Assembly: GCF_011762195.1 (NCBI RefSeq)
Contig: NZ_JAASQK010000002.1
Span: 124,001-188,000, forward strand
From: Sphingomonas oligoaromativorans
GTDB lineage: Bacteria; Pseudomonadota; Alphaproteobacteria; Sphingomonadales; Sphingomonadaceae
Direction: 5' to 3'
DNA length: 64,000 nucleotides
Positions 1 to 8,324 of this stretch are shown in pieces. The first letter of the stretch is position 1. Each line of letters opens with the position of its first letter. The notes under the pieces were generated by a model, which searched no databases, was not told the origin of the DNA, and saw only the letters and a list, made by a program, of their open reading frames with translations. A program made the translations under genes and the position numbers.

Positions 1-714
1 CGCCAGCGGATCGGGCAGGAGGCGCGCTCCATCGCGCCTGCCGGCCTCCAGAGCCTCGCGGGCGGCAGCCGCGATGCCCGGCGCGTGGAGATCGAGCGCG
101 GCCATGTAGCTCGCCGCCGTGAACAGGAAGATGCCGCCGTTCCACGAATAGCAGCCCTGCGCGAGATAGCCCTCGGCGGTGGCGAGGTCGGGCTTCTCGA
201 CGAAGCGGGCGACGCGCTGGACGCCGGGGGCGATCTCCTCGCCGCGGCAGATATAGCCATAACCCGTCTCGGGTGAGGTCGGTGCGATGCCGAAGGTGGC
301 GAGCCAGCCGGCTTCGACCAGCGGCACCGCCTTCTCGATCGCGGCGTGGAAGGCGGAGACGTCGCCGATGACATGATCGGAGGGCATCACCAGCAGCATC
401 TGGTCGGGCTCGGCCGCGCACGCGGCGAGCGCGATGGCGGGCGCGGTGTTGCGGGCGGCGGGTTCGAGGATCAGCGTGCCGGGCTCGATCCCCGCTTCGT
501 GAAGCTGCGCCTCGATCGCGTCGGCATGGGCGGCGCTCGCCACCACCACCGGCGCCGCGAAGCGCTCCGCTCCCGTCGTCCGCCGTGCCGTCATCTGGAG
601 CATCGTCTCGACATGCGTCAGCGACAGGAGCTGCTTCGGACGCTCCGTCCGGGACAACGGCCACAATCGCGCGCCGGAGCCCCCGGACAGGATCACTGGG
701 ATGACAGAACGCAT
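1..714 (-). CDS. manC: Mannose-1-phosphate guanylyltransferase (3' end outside window)
   Basis: Makes GDP-mannose from mannose-1-phosphate and GTP in the cytoplasm. The first 238 residues are present and the gene runs off the left edge. The N-terminus carries the nucleotidyltransferase loop GGSGARLWP (residues 11-19), followed by PKQLL, a PSDHVIGD segment, GYGYI, FVEKPD and YSWNGGIFLF, all hallmarks of the GMP family. The start is the ATG whose complement is at 712-714; no strong ribosome binding site precedes it. Whether the C-terminal phosphomannose isomerase domain is present cannot be seen. Its neighbours are other sugar-nucleotide genes, so a role in polysaccharide or glycolipid precursor supply is inferred. 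Confidence 0.9.
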   Translation of the reverse strand, partial: MRSVIPVILSGGSGARLWPLSRTERPKQLLSLTHVETMLQMTARRTTGAERFAAPVVVASAAHADAIEAQLHEAGIEPGTLILEPAARNTAPAIALAACAAEPDQMLLVMPSDHVIGDVSAFHAAIEKAVPLVEAGWLATFGIAPTSPETGYGYICRGEEIAPGVQRVARFVEKPDLATAEGYLAQGCYSWNGGIFLFTAASYMAALDLHAPGIAAAAREALEAGRRDGARLLPDPLA

Positions 715-967
715 GAAAACTCGCAGCCGATTGTCTAGACCCTCTGCCTTCCCGGTGGTTGCAATTTCGTCAAGCAGGCAGCTCGCTCCGTCCTACGCTC
801 CGTGTCTTCAATGCGACCGGAGCCTGCAAAATCGGGGCAGATCGGGAACTTCCCTGCGCCTTGCCTCGCTTGTCCGGGGATCGTAACGCCCCATCGCAGG
901 GAATCGCGGCTTTCGATCCGCGCGTCCGAGCGCTAAAAGAGGCTGCCGCTGAGGCAACCGGAGGTTT

Positions 968-1669
968 ATGATTATTCGCATCGCCCTGTTGGCGCTGGCC
1001 TGCATTCTCGCGGCCGATATCGGCTGGATGGCGCTTTCCGCGAGCTTCTGGATGCTGCCCGCGATGCTGGCCGGCTGGTATGCCGCCGACATGGCGTCGG
1101 GCGTGGTCCATATGTACATGGATTATAAGCCCTCGCGCGCCGGCATCGGCCTCGACAAGATCTTCTTCTACGAAGGATCGCGCGAGTCCGCCGAATATCT
1201 GGCGCTGCGCGATGCGGCCTTCTCGCAGCTCAACCCGGTCGAACGGCTGATCTACGACTTCAAGAACCACCATCCCCGCCCCGATGCGCTCGGCCGCCGC
1301 TCGATGGTGACCCAGATCGGCTCGACCGTGCTGTTCGCCACCCTGCCCTTCACGATCCTTGCCAACATCGTCTTCCTGCTGTTCCCGCTGCCGCTGTGGC
1401 TGATCGCGGGCGTGCTGACCTTCGTGGTGGGGGCGAGCTTCGCCCAATATTTCCATGGGACGCTGCACCGGAAGGACAATCCGCTCATCGTGCGGGCGAT
1501 GCAGCGGACGAAGCTCCTGATGAACGCCGAGGATCATCGGCGTCATCACGAGACGCTCCAGTGCGATTTCAGCACCATCAACGGCTGGTCCAACCCGGCG
1601 CTGAACCTCGTCTTCAACGCGATGCGCCGCCGCGGCTATCTGCGCGACGAGGGCCTCATCCCGAACTGA
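968..1669 (+). CDS. CarF/PEDS1 (TMEM189)-family lipid desaturase
   Basis: A 233-residue integral membrane protein of the lipid desaturase family that includes myxobacterial CarF and animal PEDS1, which introduce the vinyl-ether bond of plasmalogens. Eight histidines are visible at 48, 101, 102, 163, 167, 190, 193 and 194, in HMYMDY, NHHPRP, HGTLH and DHRRHHE. They are followed by the family-type segment DFSTINGWSNP (200-210). Hydrophobic segments lie near residues 4-20, 26-44 and 118-155. GGAGG at 960-964 sets the ATG start. No other ether-lipid gene is visible nearby, so the substrate in this organism is unknown; family membership is firmer than the reaction. Confidence 0.85.
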   Translation: MIIRIALLALACILAADIGWMALSASFWMLPAMLAGWYAADMASGVVHMYMDYKPSRAGIGLDKIFFYEGSRESAEYLALRDAAFSQLNPVERLIYDFKNHHPRPDALGRRSMVTQIGSTVLFATLPFTILANIVFLLFPLPLWLIAGVLTFVVGASFAQYFHGTLHRKDNPLIVRAMQRTKLLMNAEDHRRHHETLQCDFSTINGWSNPALNLVFNAMRRRGYLRDEGLIPN

Positions 1670-1673
1670 AGCC

Positions 1674-2441
1674 TCAGCGGCCCGCTTCCAGCGCAGCCAC
1701 CAGCCGCTCGCGCGCCTCCACCGCGAGCGCCTTGCGATCCCCCCAGCCGGACGGATCGATCGGATCGAGGAAGCGGATCGTCACCTTGCGGCGCCCCGGA
1801 AGGCCCAGCACGCGCATCATCTCGCGCCCCATGCCGATCCCCCGATCCCAGGCGAGATCGGGCGTGTCGCGGCCATAATCGATCGCGACGGGCTGGAGGC
1901 GGATGCCCGGCACCGGCGGCAGCAGAGCCTCGAACAAGGAGGCGCGGAACGGCTTCACGCCCTGCCCGTCGCCCGTTCCGCCTTCGGCGAACAGCGCCAC
2001 AGGGCAGCCTTCCGCGAGCGCCTCACGGACCAGCCCGGCCTGCTCGCGCACCTCGCCCCGCTTCTTGCGCGCGATATAGACGGTGCGGTTCAGCCCGGCG
2101 AGGAAGCCGAAAAGCGGCCAGCGGGCGATCTCGTCCTTCGCCACGAAGCGCGCGCCCGAAGCGCCGGCCAGCACCAGAATGTCCAGCCAGCTCAGATGGT
2201 TCGTCGCCATCAGCACATGCGAGCGCAGTGGCGTGCCGACAATGCGGACATCCGCCCCCGCCGCGCGGCCGGCCAGCCGCAGGAAGCTCGTCGGCCATGG
2301 CGACCGCCGCCCGAACAGCCGCCACAGCCCATGCAGCGGCACATGGGCCGCCAGAAGCGCCGCGATCATCGCCACGCGATAACGGCCACGCCAGAGATGG
2401 GCGTCAGCCGCGCTTCTCCCCGGCAAACTCAACGCGAGCAC
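1674..2441 (-). CDS. Lysophospholipid acyltransferase, PlsC family
   Basis: Likely transfers an acyl chain to a lysophospholipid or lysophosphatidate at the inner membrane. The 255-residue protein has the acyltransferase motif NHLSWLD (HX4D) followed by the glycerophosphate-binding block FAEGGTGDG and a further Pro-containing block. A hydrophobic N-terminal stretch (about residues 24-40) would anchor it. The stop lies 5 bases from the stop of the convergent desaturase gene. An internal ATG (MIAALLAAH) about 24 codons in is an alternative start. The exact substrate (phosphatidate versus ornithine or other lipids) cannot be told from sequence. Confidence 0.85.
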   Translation of the reverse strand: MLALSLPGRSAADAHLWRGRYRVAMIAALLAAHVPLHGLWRLFGRRSPWPTSFLRLAGRAAGADVRIVGTPLRSHVLMATNHLSWLDILVLAGASGARFVAKDEIARWPLFGFLAGLNRTVYIARKKRGEVREQAGLVREALAEGCPVALFAEGGTGDGQGVKPFRASLFEALLPPVPGIRLQPVAIDYGRDTPDLAWDRGIGMGREMMRVLGLPGRRKVTIRFLDPIDPSGWGDRKALAVEARERLVAALEAGR

Positions 2442-2593
2442 GGCATCCGCCTGTCGACTCCGTCATTTCGTTCATTGGCGAACATGGGCCAAATGCCTAT
2501 CAGGAACGATCGGGACACCGCCGGTCGCATGATGCCGAGGTTCCCATGCGATCCAACAGGATTGCCACGACGGAAATATCGGGACTGGGACAT

Positions 2594-3394
2594 ATGTCGA
2601 AGACGGTTGAGCTTAATCATCATACTGCGCAACTCTCCCCGGCGGATCCCGATCCCAAGCCCAGCAAGAAGCTCGTTCCGAAGAAGCCCCTTTGGATGCG
2701 GATCGGAGTACGCCTCCAGCCCCGGATCAACGCCATCGTGGCCCGCGCGTCCCGGATCGGCAACCATCCCTTTTACGAAACCCGCAATTTTCCGTGGATC
2801 GCCGCGCTCGAAGAGAATTGGGAGACGATCCGCGCCGAGGCGGCCAATGTCCTCCAGGATCTGAGCAAGGTTCCGCCTCTCGCGGAAATCTCCCCCGATC
2901 ACAGGCGGATCGCGCCGGCGGGCAAGTGGCGCTCCTTCTTCCTCTATGGCTATGGCTACAAGGTCGACGCGAATTGCGACGCCTGCCCGCAGACGGCCGC
3001 CCTGCTCAAGAAGGTGCCGGGCCTCAATTCGGCGCTGTTCTCGATCCTCGTGCCGGGGACGCACATTCCGGCACACACCGGCGTCTCAAAGGCGATCCTC
3101 ACCTGCCACCTCGGCCTCCAGGTGCCGCGCGAGGCGGACAAATGCCGGATGCGGGTGGATACCGAATATACCACCTGGACCGAGGGCAAGGCCTTCGTGT
3201 TCGATGACATGTTCAACCATGAAGTCCTGAACGACACAGACGACACGCGCATCATCCTGCTGGTGCAGTTCCGCCGGCCGATGCGTCCGCTGGGGCGCCT
3301 GGTGGGCGGGCTGTTCATCTGGGCGGTGAAAAAATCCCGCTTCGTGCAGGATGCCCGCCGCGGTGTCGCGAAGTGGAGCGAGCAGCGACATTGA
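2594..3394 (+). CDS. Aspartyl/asparaginyl beta-hydroxylase-family dioxygenase (LpxO-like)
   Basis: A 266-residue member of the Fe(II)/2-oxoglutarate dioxygenase family that includes LpxO, which 2-hydroxylates a fatty acyl chain of lipid A. Visible pieces are HIPAHTG (H161) and TCHLGL (H172), then FDDMFNHEVLN (H209, second iron ligand) and DTRIILLVQ (R219, 2-oxoglutarate carboxylate). A Lys/Pro-rich N-terminus (21-35) and a short hydrophobic C-terminal segment (LVGGLFIWAV) fit membrane association. The ATG at 2594 is preceded by GGGA; an in-frame ATG at 2546 is an alternative. Acting on a 2-hydroxy fatty acid of the outer-membrane glycolipid is inferred from family and context only. Confidence 0.8.
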   Translation: MSKTVELNHHTAQLSPADPDPKPSKKLVPKKPLWMRIGVRLQPRINAIVARASRIGNHPFYETRNFPWIAALEENWETIRAEAANVLQDLSKVPPLAEISPDHRRIAPAGKWRSFFLYGYGYKVDANCDACPQTAALLKKVPGLNSALFSILVPGTHIPAHTGVSKAILTCHLGLQVPREADKCRMRVDTEYTTWTEGKAFVFDDMFNHEVLNDTDDTRIILLVQFRRPMRPLGRLVGGLFIWAVKKSRFVQDARRGVAKWSEQRH

Positions 3395-3490
3395 GGCGTT
3401 GACGCGGGCGCACGCCTGAGCGCCGATACACGCTGGCGCTTTCCGCGCTGATCTGGGCTTCGGCCCGCGTGAACGGAGACGATCGCGTCC

Positions 3491-4237
3491 ATGCCCTTCG
3501 GTTTCTTCAGCCGCAAGCCCGCCGCCCCCAGCCTTCCGGCCGGGTTGCGGGCCTATGCGGTGGGGGACGTGCATGGCCGGCTGGATCTGCTGACCGAGAT
3601 GCTGACACGCATCCGCGAGGACAATGCCGCCCGCCCACCCGCCGACACGCGCGTGGTGCTGCTCGGCGACCTGATCGATCGCGGGCCGGATTCGGCGGGC
3701 GTGGTGGATCTGGCGATGCGCCCGCTCGACTTCGCCTCGCTGACCGTGCTCCAGGGCAATCACGAGGCGATGATGCTCCAGGCGCTGGCCGGCGATCATG
3801 AGGCGCTGACCGGCTGGCTCCGTTTCGGCGGCAGCGAATCCCTGCGAAGCTGGGGCGTCTCGCTCGAAGCGATCGAGCGCTACGAATATTCCCGCCTGAT
3901 CGCCGCCTGCCGAGCGGTGATCCCGCCGCCTCAGCTCCGCTGGATGGCGACGCGGCCGAGGGCGCTGCATCTCGGCGACTATTATTTCGTCCATGCCGGC
4001 ATCCGGCCGGGCGTCGCGCTGCATCGCCAGTCGGATCAGGATCGGCTGTGGATTCGCGAGCCCTTCCTGCACAGCACCGCCCGCCACTTCGCCGTGATCG
4101 TCCATGGCCATTCGGTGACGCCGGACGTCGAGCTGCTGCCCAACCGTATCGGCATCGATACCGGCGCCTATGCGAGCGGCACGCTCACCGCGCTCGGCCT
4201 CGAGGGCGAGGAGCAGTGGATTCTCCAGACCGGCTGA
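3491..4237 (+). CDS. Metallophosphoesterase (Ser/Thr phosphatase / ApaH-like)
   Basis: A 248-residue calcineurin-type phosphoesterase. It carries the ordered metal-binding motifs GDVHGR (near residue 19), GDLIDRGPDS, GNHEAM, then FVHAGIRPG and a final HGHS, all found in the PPP-type phosphatase/diadenosine tetraphosphatase group. It is cytoplasmic by sequence, with no signal peptide. It lies between the LpxO-like gene and ugd on the same strand, but the 235-base gap before ugd argues against a tight operon. The substrate (phosphoprotein or dinucleoside polyphosphate) cannot be decided here. Confidence 0.85.
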   Translation: MPFGFFSRKPAAPSLPAGLRAYAVGDVHGRLDLLTEMLTRIREDNAARPPADTRVVLLGDLIDRGPDSAGVVDLAMRPLDFASLTVLQGNHEAMMLQALAGDHEALTGWLRFGGSESLRSWGVSLEAIERYEYSRLIAACRAVIPPPQLRWMATRPRALHLGDYYFVHAGIRPGVALHRQSDQDRLWIREPFLHSTARHFAVIVHGHSVTPDVELLPNRIGIDTGAYASGTLTALGLEGEEQWILQTG

Positions 4238-4472
4238 ACCGCTCGTCCGGCGGGAGGTGCCCCCGCGCGCGCAACACGTCCGAGCCCAGCCGCATCTTCG
4301 CCCAGGCCCACCACAGGCGATATCCGATCCGACCGAGCATCGTCATATTCGCGTGCCATAGCCGCCCGCCTGCCCGGAAGGATAGTGCCCGGCGGCCCCG
4401 AGAGGACCGCTTGCGCTCCCTCTCCCCATCATGCAATCAGCCGGCCGATATCGGCCTGAGAGTGAGATACCT

Positions 4473-5783
4473 ATGCGGATTACCATGATCGGAACCGGCT
4501 ATGTCGGGCTCGTGTCCGGCGCGTGTTTTTCCGACTTCGGCCATGAAGTGATCTGCGTCGACAAGGACGAATCCAAGATCGCCTCGCTCGAACGCGGCGT
4601 GATGCCGATCTACGAGCCGGGCCTCGACGCGCTGGTCGCCACCAACGTCCGCGCCGGCCGCCTCTCCTTCACCACCGACGTGAAGGCGGGCGTCGCGAAC
4701 GCCGACGCGGTGTTCATCGCGGTCGGCACCCCGTCGCGCCGTGGCGACGGCCATGCGGACCTGAGCTACGTCTTCGCCGCCGCCAGGGAAATCGCCGAGG
4801 CGGTCAACCACGACATCCTGCTCGTCACCAAGTCGACCGTGCCCGTCGGCACCGGTGACGAGGTGGAGCGCATCGTCCGCGAAGCCGCGCCCGGCCGCAC
4901 GATCCGAGTCGCCTCCAACCCCGAATTCCTGCGCGAGGGCGCCGCGATCGAGGACTTCAAGCGCCCCGACCGCGTGGTCTGCGGCACCGACGACGAGGCC
5001 GCCCGCGAGGCGCTGCGCCAGATCTACCGGCCGCTGTCGCTCAACCAGTCGGCCCCGGTGCTGTTCACCGGCCGTCGCACGGCCGAGCTCATCAAGTACG
5101 CCGCCAACGCCTTCCTCGCGACGAAGATCACCTTCATCAACGAGATCGCGGACCTCTGCGAAGCGGCCGGCGCCGACGTGCAGGAAGTGTCGCGCGGCAT
5201 CGGCCTCGACAACCGCATCGGGCGCAAGTTCCTCCATGCCGGCCCCGGCTATGGCGGCTCCTGCTTCCCGAAGGACACGCTGGCGCTGCTCAAGACCGCC
5301 GAGGACATGCAGACCCCGCTCCGCATCGTCGAGGCGGTGGTATCGGTCAACGACAGCCGCAAGCGCGCGATGGGCCGCAAGGTGCTGAAGGCGATGGGCG
5401 GCGAGGCGCGCGGCAAGCGCGTGGCGGTGCTCGGCCTCACCTTCAAGCCCAACACCGATGACATGCGCGACAGCCCCGCCATCGCCGTGATCCAGACGTT
5501 GCAGGATGCCGGTGCCCAGATCTTCGCCTGCGACCCCGAGGGCGTCGAGCAGGCGAAGAAGGTGCTCCAGAACGTCGAGTTCGTGGCCGATCCCTACACG
5601 GCAGCCGAGAGCGCCGACGCGGTGGTGATCGTCACCGAGTGGGACGCCTATCGCGCGATCGACCTCTCTCGCCTCGCCGCCACCATGGCGACGCCGCTGC
5701 TGGTAGACCTGCGCAATGTCTATTCGCGCGAGGAGGCCGAGAAGGCCGGCCTCGACTATGTCGGCGTCGGCAAGCCCGCCTGA
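4473..5783 (+). CDS. ugd: UDP-glucose 6-dehydrogenase
   Basis: Oxidises UDP-glucose to UDP-glucuronate using NAD. The 436-residue protein opens with the Rossmann motif GTGYVGL (6-12), contains STVPVGTGD and NPEFLREGAAIEDF, and has the catalytic cysteine at 264 in GGSCFPKD. The C-terminal UDP-binding domain has LGLTFKPNTDDMRDSP. The ATG at 4473 follows GAGAGTGAG and is chosen over an upstream in-frame codon because the Rossmann fold must begin here. Its product is the substrate of the epimerase at 6193-7206. The 3' end overlaps the convergent small membrane gene by 28 bases. Confidence 0.97.
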   Translation: MRITMIGTGYVGLVSGACFSDFGHEVICVDKDESKIASLERGVMPIYEPGLDALVATNVRAGRLSFTTDVKAGVANADAVFIAVGTPSRRGDGHADLSYVFAAAREIAEAVNHDILLVTKSTVPVGTGDEVERIVREAAPGRTIRVASNPEFLREGAAIEDFKRPDRVVCGTDDEAAREALRQIYRPLSLNQSAPVLFTGRRTAELIKYAANAFLATKITFINEIADLCEAAGADVQEVSRGIGLDNRIGRKFLHAGPGYGGSCFPKDTLALLKTAEDMQTPLRIVEAVVSVNDSRKRAMGRKVLKAMGGEARGKRVAVLGLTFKPNTDDMRDSPAIAVIQTLQDAGAQIFACDPEGVEQAKKVLQNVEFVADPYTAAESADAVVIVTEWDAYRAIDLSRLAATMATPLLVDLRNVYSREEAEKAGLDYVGVGKPA

Positions 5784-6178
5784 CCGATCGACCGGAGCGG
5801 GGGCGCCGCGTCGCTCCCCTCCTCTTCCTCTTCGATGCGCAGGACCGGGCGACGGCGTTCCGTCGCGACCTCCTCACGGGCGCGCTCCATCGACAGGAAG
5901 ATGCTGAGCAGGATCGGCCACGCCCATGTCGCCGCTGCGTCGCCCACCGTATCCGGCCAGTTCCAGTTGCCCAGATAGAGCCGGTCCATGATCTCGTTGC
6001 CGATCTCGGCAAGGAAGACGGCCGCCAGCGGCAGCGCGCTCCCCTGCCGGCGCCCCGTCAGCAGCGCGGACAGCGACCAGATGGCGAGCCCCACCTGCAC
6101 ATGGACGAACTTGTCGCTCTCGCCGGATCGGGTGACGATCCAGTCGATCATGCCGTGATAGTCGGTGACCAGTTGCAT
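5756..6178 (-). CDS. Small membrane protein of unknown function
   Basis: A 140-residue protein with an N-terminal amphipathic part and hydrophobic segments near residues 23-36, 43-54 and 74-88. The segment ESDKFVHVQVGLAIW resembles the start of VanZ-like proteins, but the match is too short to name the family with certainty. The C-terminal third is charged, with a run of glutamates. A strong GGGAGGG lies just before the ATG at 6178, so the gene is probably real. It sits between ugd (convergent, overlapping) and the nucleotide-sugar epimerase genes on the same strand, only 14 bases after the epimerase stop, so it is likely cotranscribed with them. Confidence 0.65.
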   Translation of the reverse strand: MQLVTDYHGMIDWIVTRSGESDKFVHVQVGLAIWSLSALLTGRRQGSALPLAAVFLAEIGNEIMDRLYLGNWNWPDTVGDAAATWAWPILLSIFLSMERAREEVATERRRPVLRIEEEEEGSDAAPPLRSIGQAGLPTPT

Positions 6179-6192
6179 GATCCCTCCCGCCG

Positions 6193-7206
6193 TCAGGCGG
6201 CGCGCTGTGCCCTGTAGCCCCGATACCACTCCACCCATAGCGGAATGCCGACATCGATCGGGGTGGTCGGCTGGAAGCCGAGATCGCGCTGGATCGCGGT
6301 CAGATCCGCATAGGTGGCGGGAACGTCGCCGGGCTGCATCGGCTTCTCGATGCGGATCGCCTTGCGGCCGCACGCCTGCTCGATCAGCGCGATGAGTTTC
6401 TCCAGCTCTTCCGCGCGGTTATTGCCGATATTGTAGATACGATGGGGAGAATGGCTGCCCCCCGCCTTCTCCGCCCCATCGTCCGGCGGCGGGCTGTCGA
6501 GCGCGGCGAGGATGCCGGTCACGATATCGTCGATATAGGTGAAGTCCCGGCGCATATTGCCACCGTTATAGACCTCGATCGGCTCGCCCGAGAGGATCTT
6601 GTCGGTGAAGCCCCACACCGCCATGTCCGGCCGCCCCCACGGGCCATAGACCGTGAAGAAGCGCAGGCCCGTCTGTGGCAGGCGGTAGAGATGCGCATAG
6701 CTCTCGCTCATCAGCTCGTCGGACTTCTTGGTCGCGGCGTAGAGCGAGATCGGGAAATCGACGCGCTGCTCCACCCGGAAGGGCAGGTCCGGGCTCGTGC
6801 CGTAGACCGAGGAGGAGGAGGCGTAGACGAGGTGCTTCACCTGCCGCGTCCGGCCCAGTTCCAGCATGTTGAGATGGCCAACGAGGTTGGAGGCGGCATA
6901 GGCGCGCGGATTCTGGATCGAATAGCGAACCCCGGCCTGCGCGCCGAGATGGACGATGCTCTCGATCGACTCGCCGGCGAGCGCCGCCTCCAGCGCTTCA
7001 TGATCGGCGAAATCGAGATGGTGGAAGACGAAGCGCCCACCCACGCCCTCCTCGCCCCGGATCGCAGACAGCCGATCATGTTTCAACGCCACGGGGTTGT
7101 AATTGTTGAGATTGTCGATCCCGACCACATGCTCGCCCCGCCGGATCAAATGGCGGCAGACATGCGACCCGATGAACCCGGCCGCCCCCGTGACGATAAT
7201 GGTCAT
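6193..7206 (-). CDS. UDP-glucuronate 4-epimerase
   Basis: An extended short-chain dehydrogenase (337 residues) predicted to interconvert UDP-glucuronate and UDP-galacturonate. It has the NAD motif GAAGFIGSH (7-15), the SSSVYG serine around 132 and the catalytic YAATK pair (Y156, K160). The DNLNNYNPVALKHDRL segment and the RDFTYIDDIV motif are typical of the UDP-glucuronate epimerase clade rather than GalE. The start is the ATG at 7206 because the Rossmann motif begins immediately. The neighbouring ugd makes its substrate. The open frame continues far upstream of this start, into galE sequence, but that part is not protein-like. Confidence 0.92.
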   Translation of the reverse strand: MTIIVTGAAGFIGSHVCRHLIRRGEHVVGIDNLNNYNPVALKHDRLSAIRGEEGVGGRFVFHHLDFADHEALEAALAGESIESIVHLGAQAGVRYSIQNPRAYAASNLVGHLNMLELGRTRQVKHLVYASSSSVYGTSPDLPFRVEQRVDFPISLYAATKKSDELMSESYAHLYRLPQTGLRFFTVYGPWGRPDMAVWGFTDKILSGEPIEVYNGGNMRRDFTYIDDIVTGILAALDSPPPDDGAEKAGGSHSPHRIYNIGNNRAEELEKLIALIEQACGRKAIRIEKPMQPGDVPATYADLTAIQRDLGFQPTTPIDVGIPLWVEWYRGYRAQRAA

Positions 7207-7250
7207 TCGCCCAAATCCCCTTCGCCTGCTCGCGCGGCGTGATAAGCTCC

Positions 7251-7282
7251 CCCCGCTGCCAGTAGCATGGCCGGCAGCGGGG
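7251..7282 (-). other. Perfect 10-bp hairpin between galE and the downstream epimerase gene
   Basis: CCCCGCTGCC (7251-7260) is exactly complementary to GGCAGCGGGG (7273-7282), with a 12-base loop. It lies in the 103-base gap after the galE stop in the direction of transcription. No T-run follows on the minus strand, so it is not a clear intrinsic terminator. It could stabilise the galE 3' end or attenuate readthrough into the next gene; this role is inference. Confidence 0.45.
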
Positions 7283-7309
7283 TCACGCGATCTTCCGGGG
7301 CCACCCCCT

Positions 7310-8320
7310 TCAGGCCGGCTGGCGACGCTCTTCCAGGCCGCGCTCCCATGCCAGCGCATGGGCCACGATGGTATCGAGGTCGGCATGGCGCGGTTGCCAG
7401 CCGAAGGCGGCGACGATCGCGTCATTGGCCGCCACCAGCGAATCCGGGTCGCCGGCACGCCGCGGCTCCAGCCGGCGCTCGATCGGGCGGCCCGCCGCCT
7501 TCTCGACCGCGTCGAGCACCTCCAGCACCGAGAAGCCCCGGCCATAGCCGCAGTTGAGCGTGTGGCTCTTCCTGGGGTCCGCGATCAGCGCCTCCAGCGC
7601 CAGCAGATGCGCCGCCGCCAGATCGGAGACATGGATATAATCGCGCACGCCCGTTCCATCCGGCGTGTCATAATCGGTGCCGAACACGCTGACATGGCTG
7701 CGTTTTCCGGTCGCCGCCTCGCCCGCCACCTTGATGAGGTGCGTCGCCCCCGCCGTCGCCTGACCGGCGCGGCCCTGCGGATCGGCGCCCGCCACGTTGA
7801 AATAGCGCAGCGCGCAATAGTTGATCGGGTGCGCGGCGGCGGTGTCCTTCAGCATGATCTCGGTCATCAGCTTGGACATGCCATAAGGGTTGATCGGCCG
7901 GGTCGGCGTCGCCTCGCGGACGGGGCTCTCCTCGGGGATGCCGTAGGTCGCGGCGGTGGAGGAGAAGATGAAATGGCGCACCCCGCCGGCCACCGCGGCC
8001 TCGATCAGCGTGCGGCTGTTGGCGGTATTGTTCCCGTAATATTTCAGGGGGTTCTCGACGGATTCCGGGACGACGACCGAACCCGCGAAGTGCATGATGG
8101 CGCCGATGTCATGCTCCGCGAGGGTGTGGCCGACGACCGCCGCATCCCCCACATCGCCTTCGACGAACACCGCCCGCCCGTCCACCGCCCAGCGGAAGCC
8201 GGTGACGAGATTGTCGAGCACCACCACAGGCCAACCGGCGTCGAGGAGGGCCAGCACGGCATGGCTGCCGATATAGCCGGCACCGCCCGTCACGAGCACG
8301 GGAAAGCGCGTCGTCGTCAT
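7310..8320 (-). CDS. galE: UDP-glucose 4-epimerase
   Basis: Interconverts UDP-glucose and UDP-galactose with bound NAD. The 336-residue protein shows GGAGYIGSH (12-20), the NNTANS region, a serine pair in FIFSSTAATYG and the catalytic Y146 and K150 in NPYGMSK. The NVAGADP segment and late CGYGRGFSVLEV motif are diagnostic of GalE as opposed to UDP-glucuronate epimerases. It lies 4 bases upstream of the stop of the S9 peptidase gene (transcribed in the same direction) and 103 bases before the next epimerase. It supplies galactose for surface glycolipid or polysaccharide. Confidence 0.95.
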   Translation of the reverse strand: MTTTRFPVLVTGGAGYIGSHAVLALLDAGWPVVVLDNLVTGFRWAVDGRAVFVEGDVGDAAVVGHTLAEHDIGAIMHFAGSVVVPESVENPLKYYGNNTANSRTLIEAAVAGGVRHFIFSSTAATYGIPEESPVREATPTRPINPYGMSKLMTEIMLKDTAAAHPINYCALRYFNVAGADPQGRAGQATAGATHLIKVAGEAATGKRSHVSVFGTDYDTPDGTGVRDYIHVSDLAAAHLLALEALIADPRKSHTLNCGYGRGFSVLEVLDAVEKAAGRPIERRLEPRRAGDPDSLVAANDAIVAAFGWQPRHADLDTIVAHALAWERGLEERRQPA

Positions 8321-8324
8321 AAGA

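Noticed and set aside
4185-4436. Small minus-strand open frame (LGRIGYRLWWAWAKMRLG...) between the phosphoesterase gene and ugd
   Set aside because: It looks slightly protein-like and hydrophobic, but there is no ribosome binding site, it overlaps the phosphoesterase end, and no family was recognised. Left as a possible but unsupported small gene.
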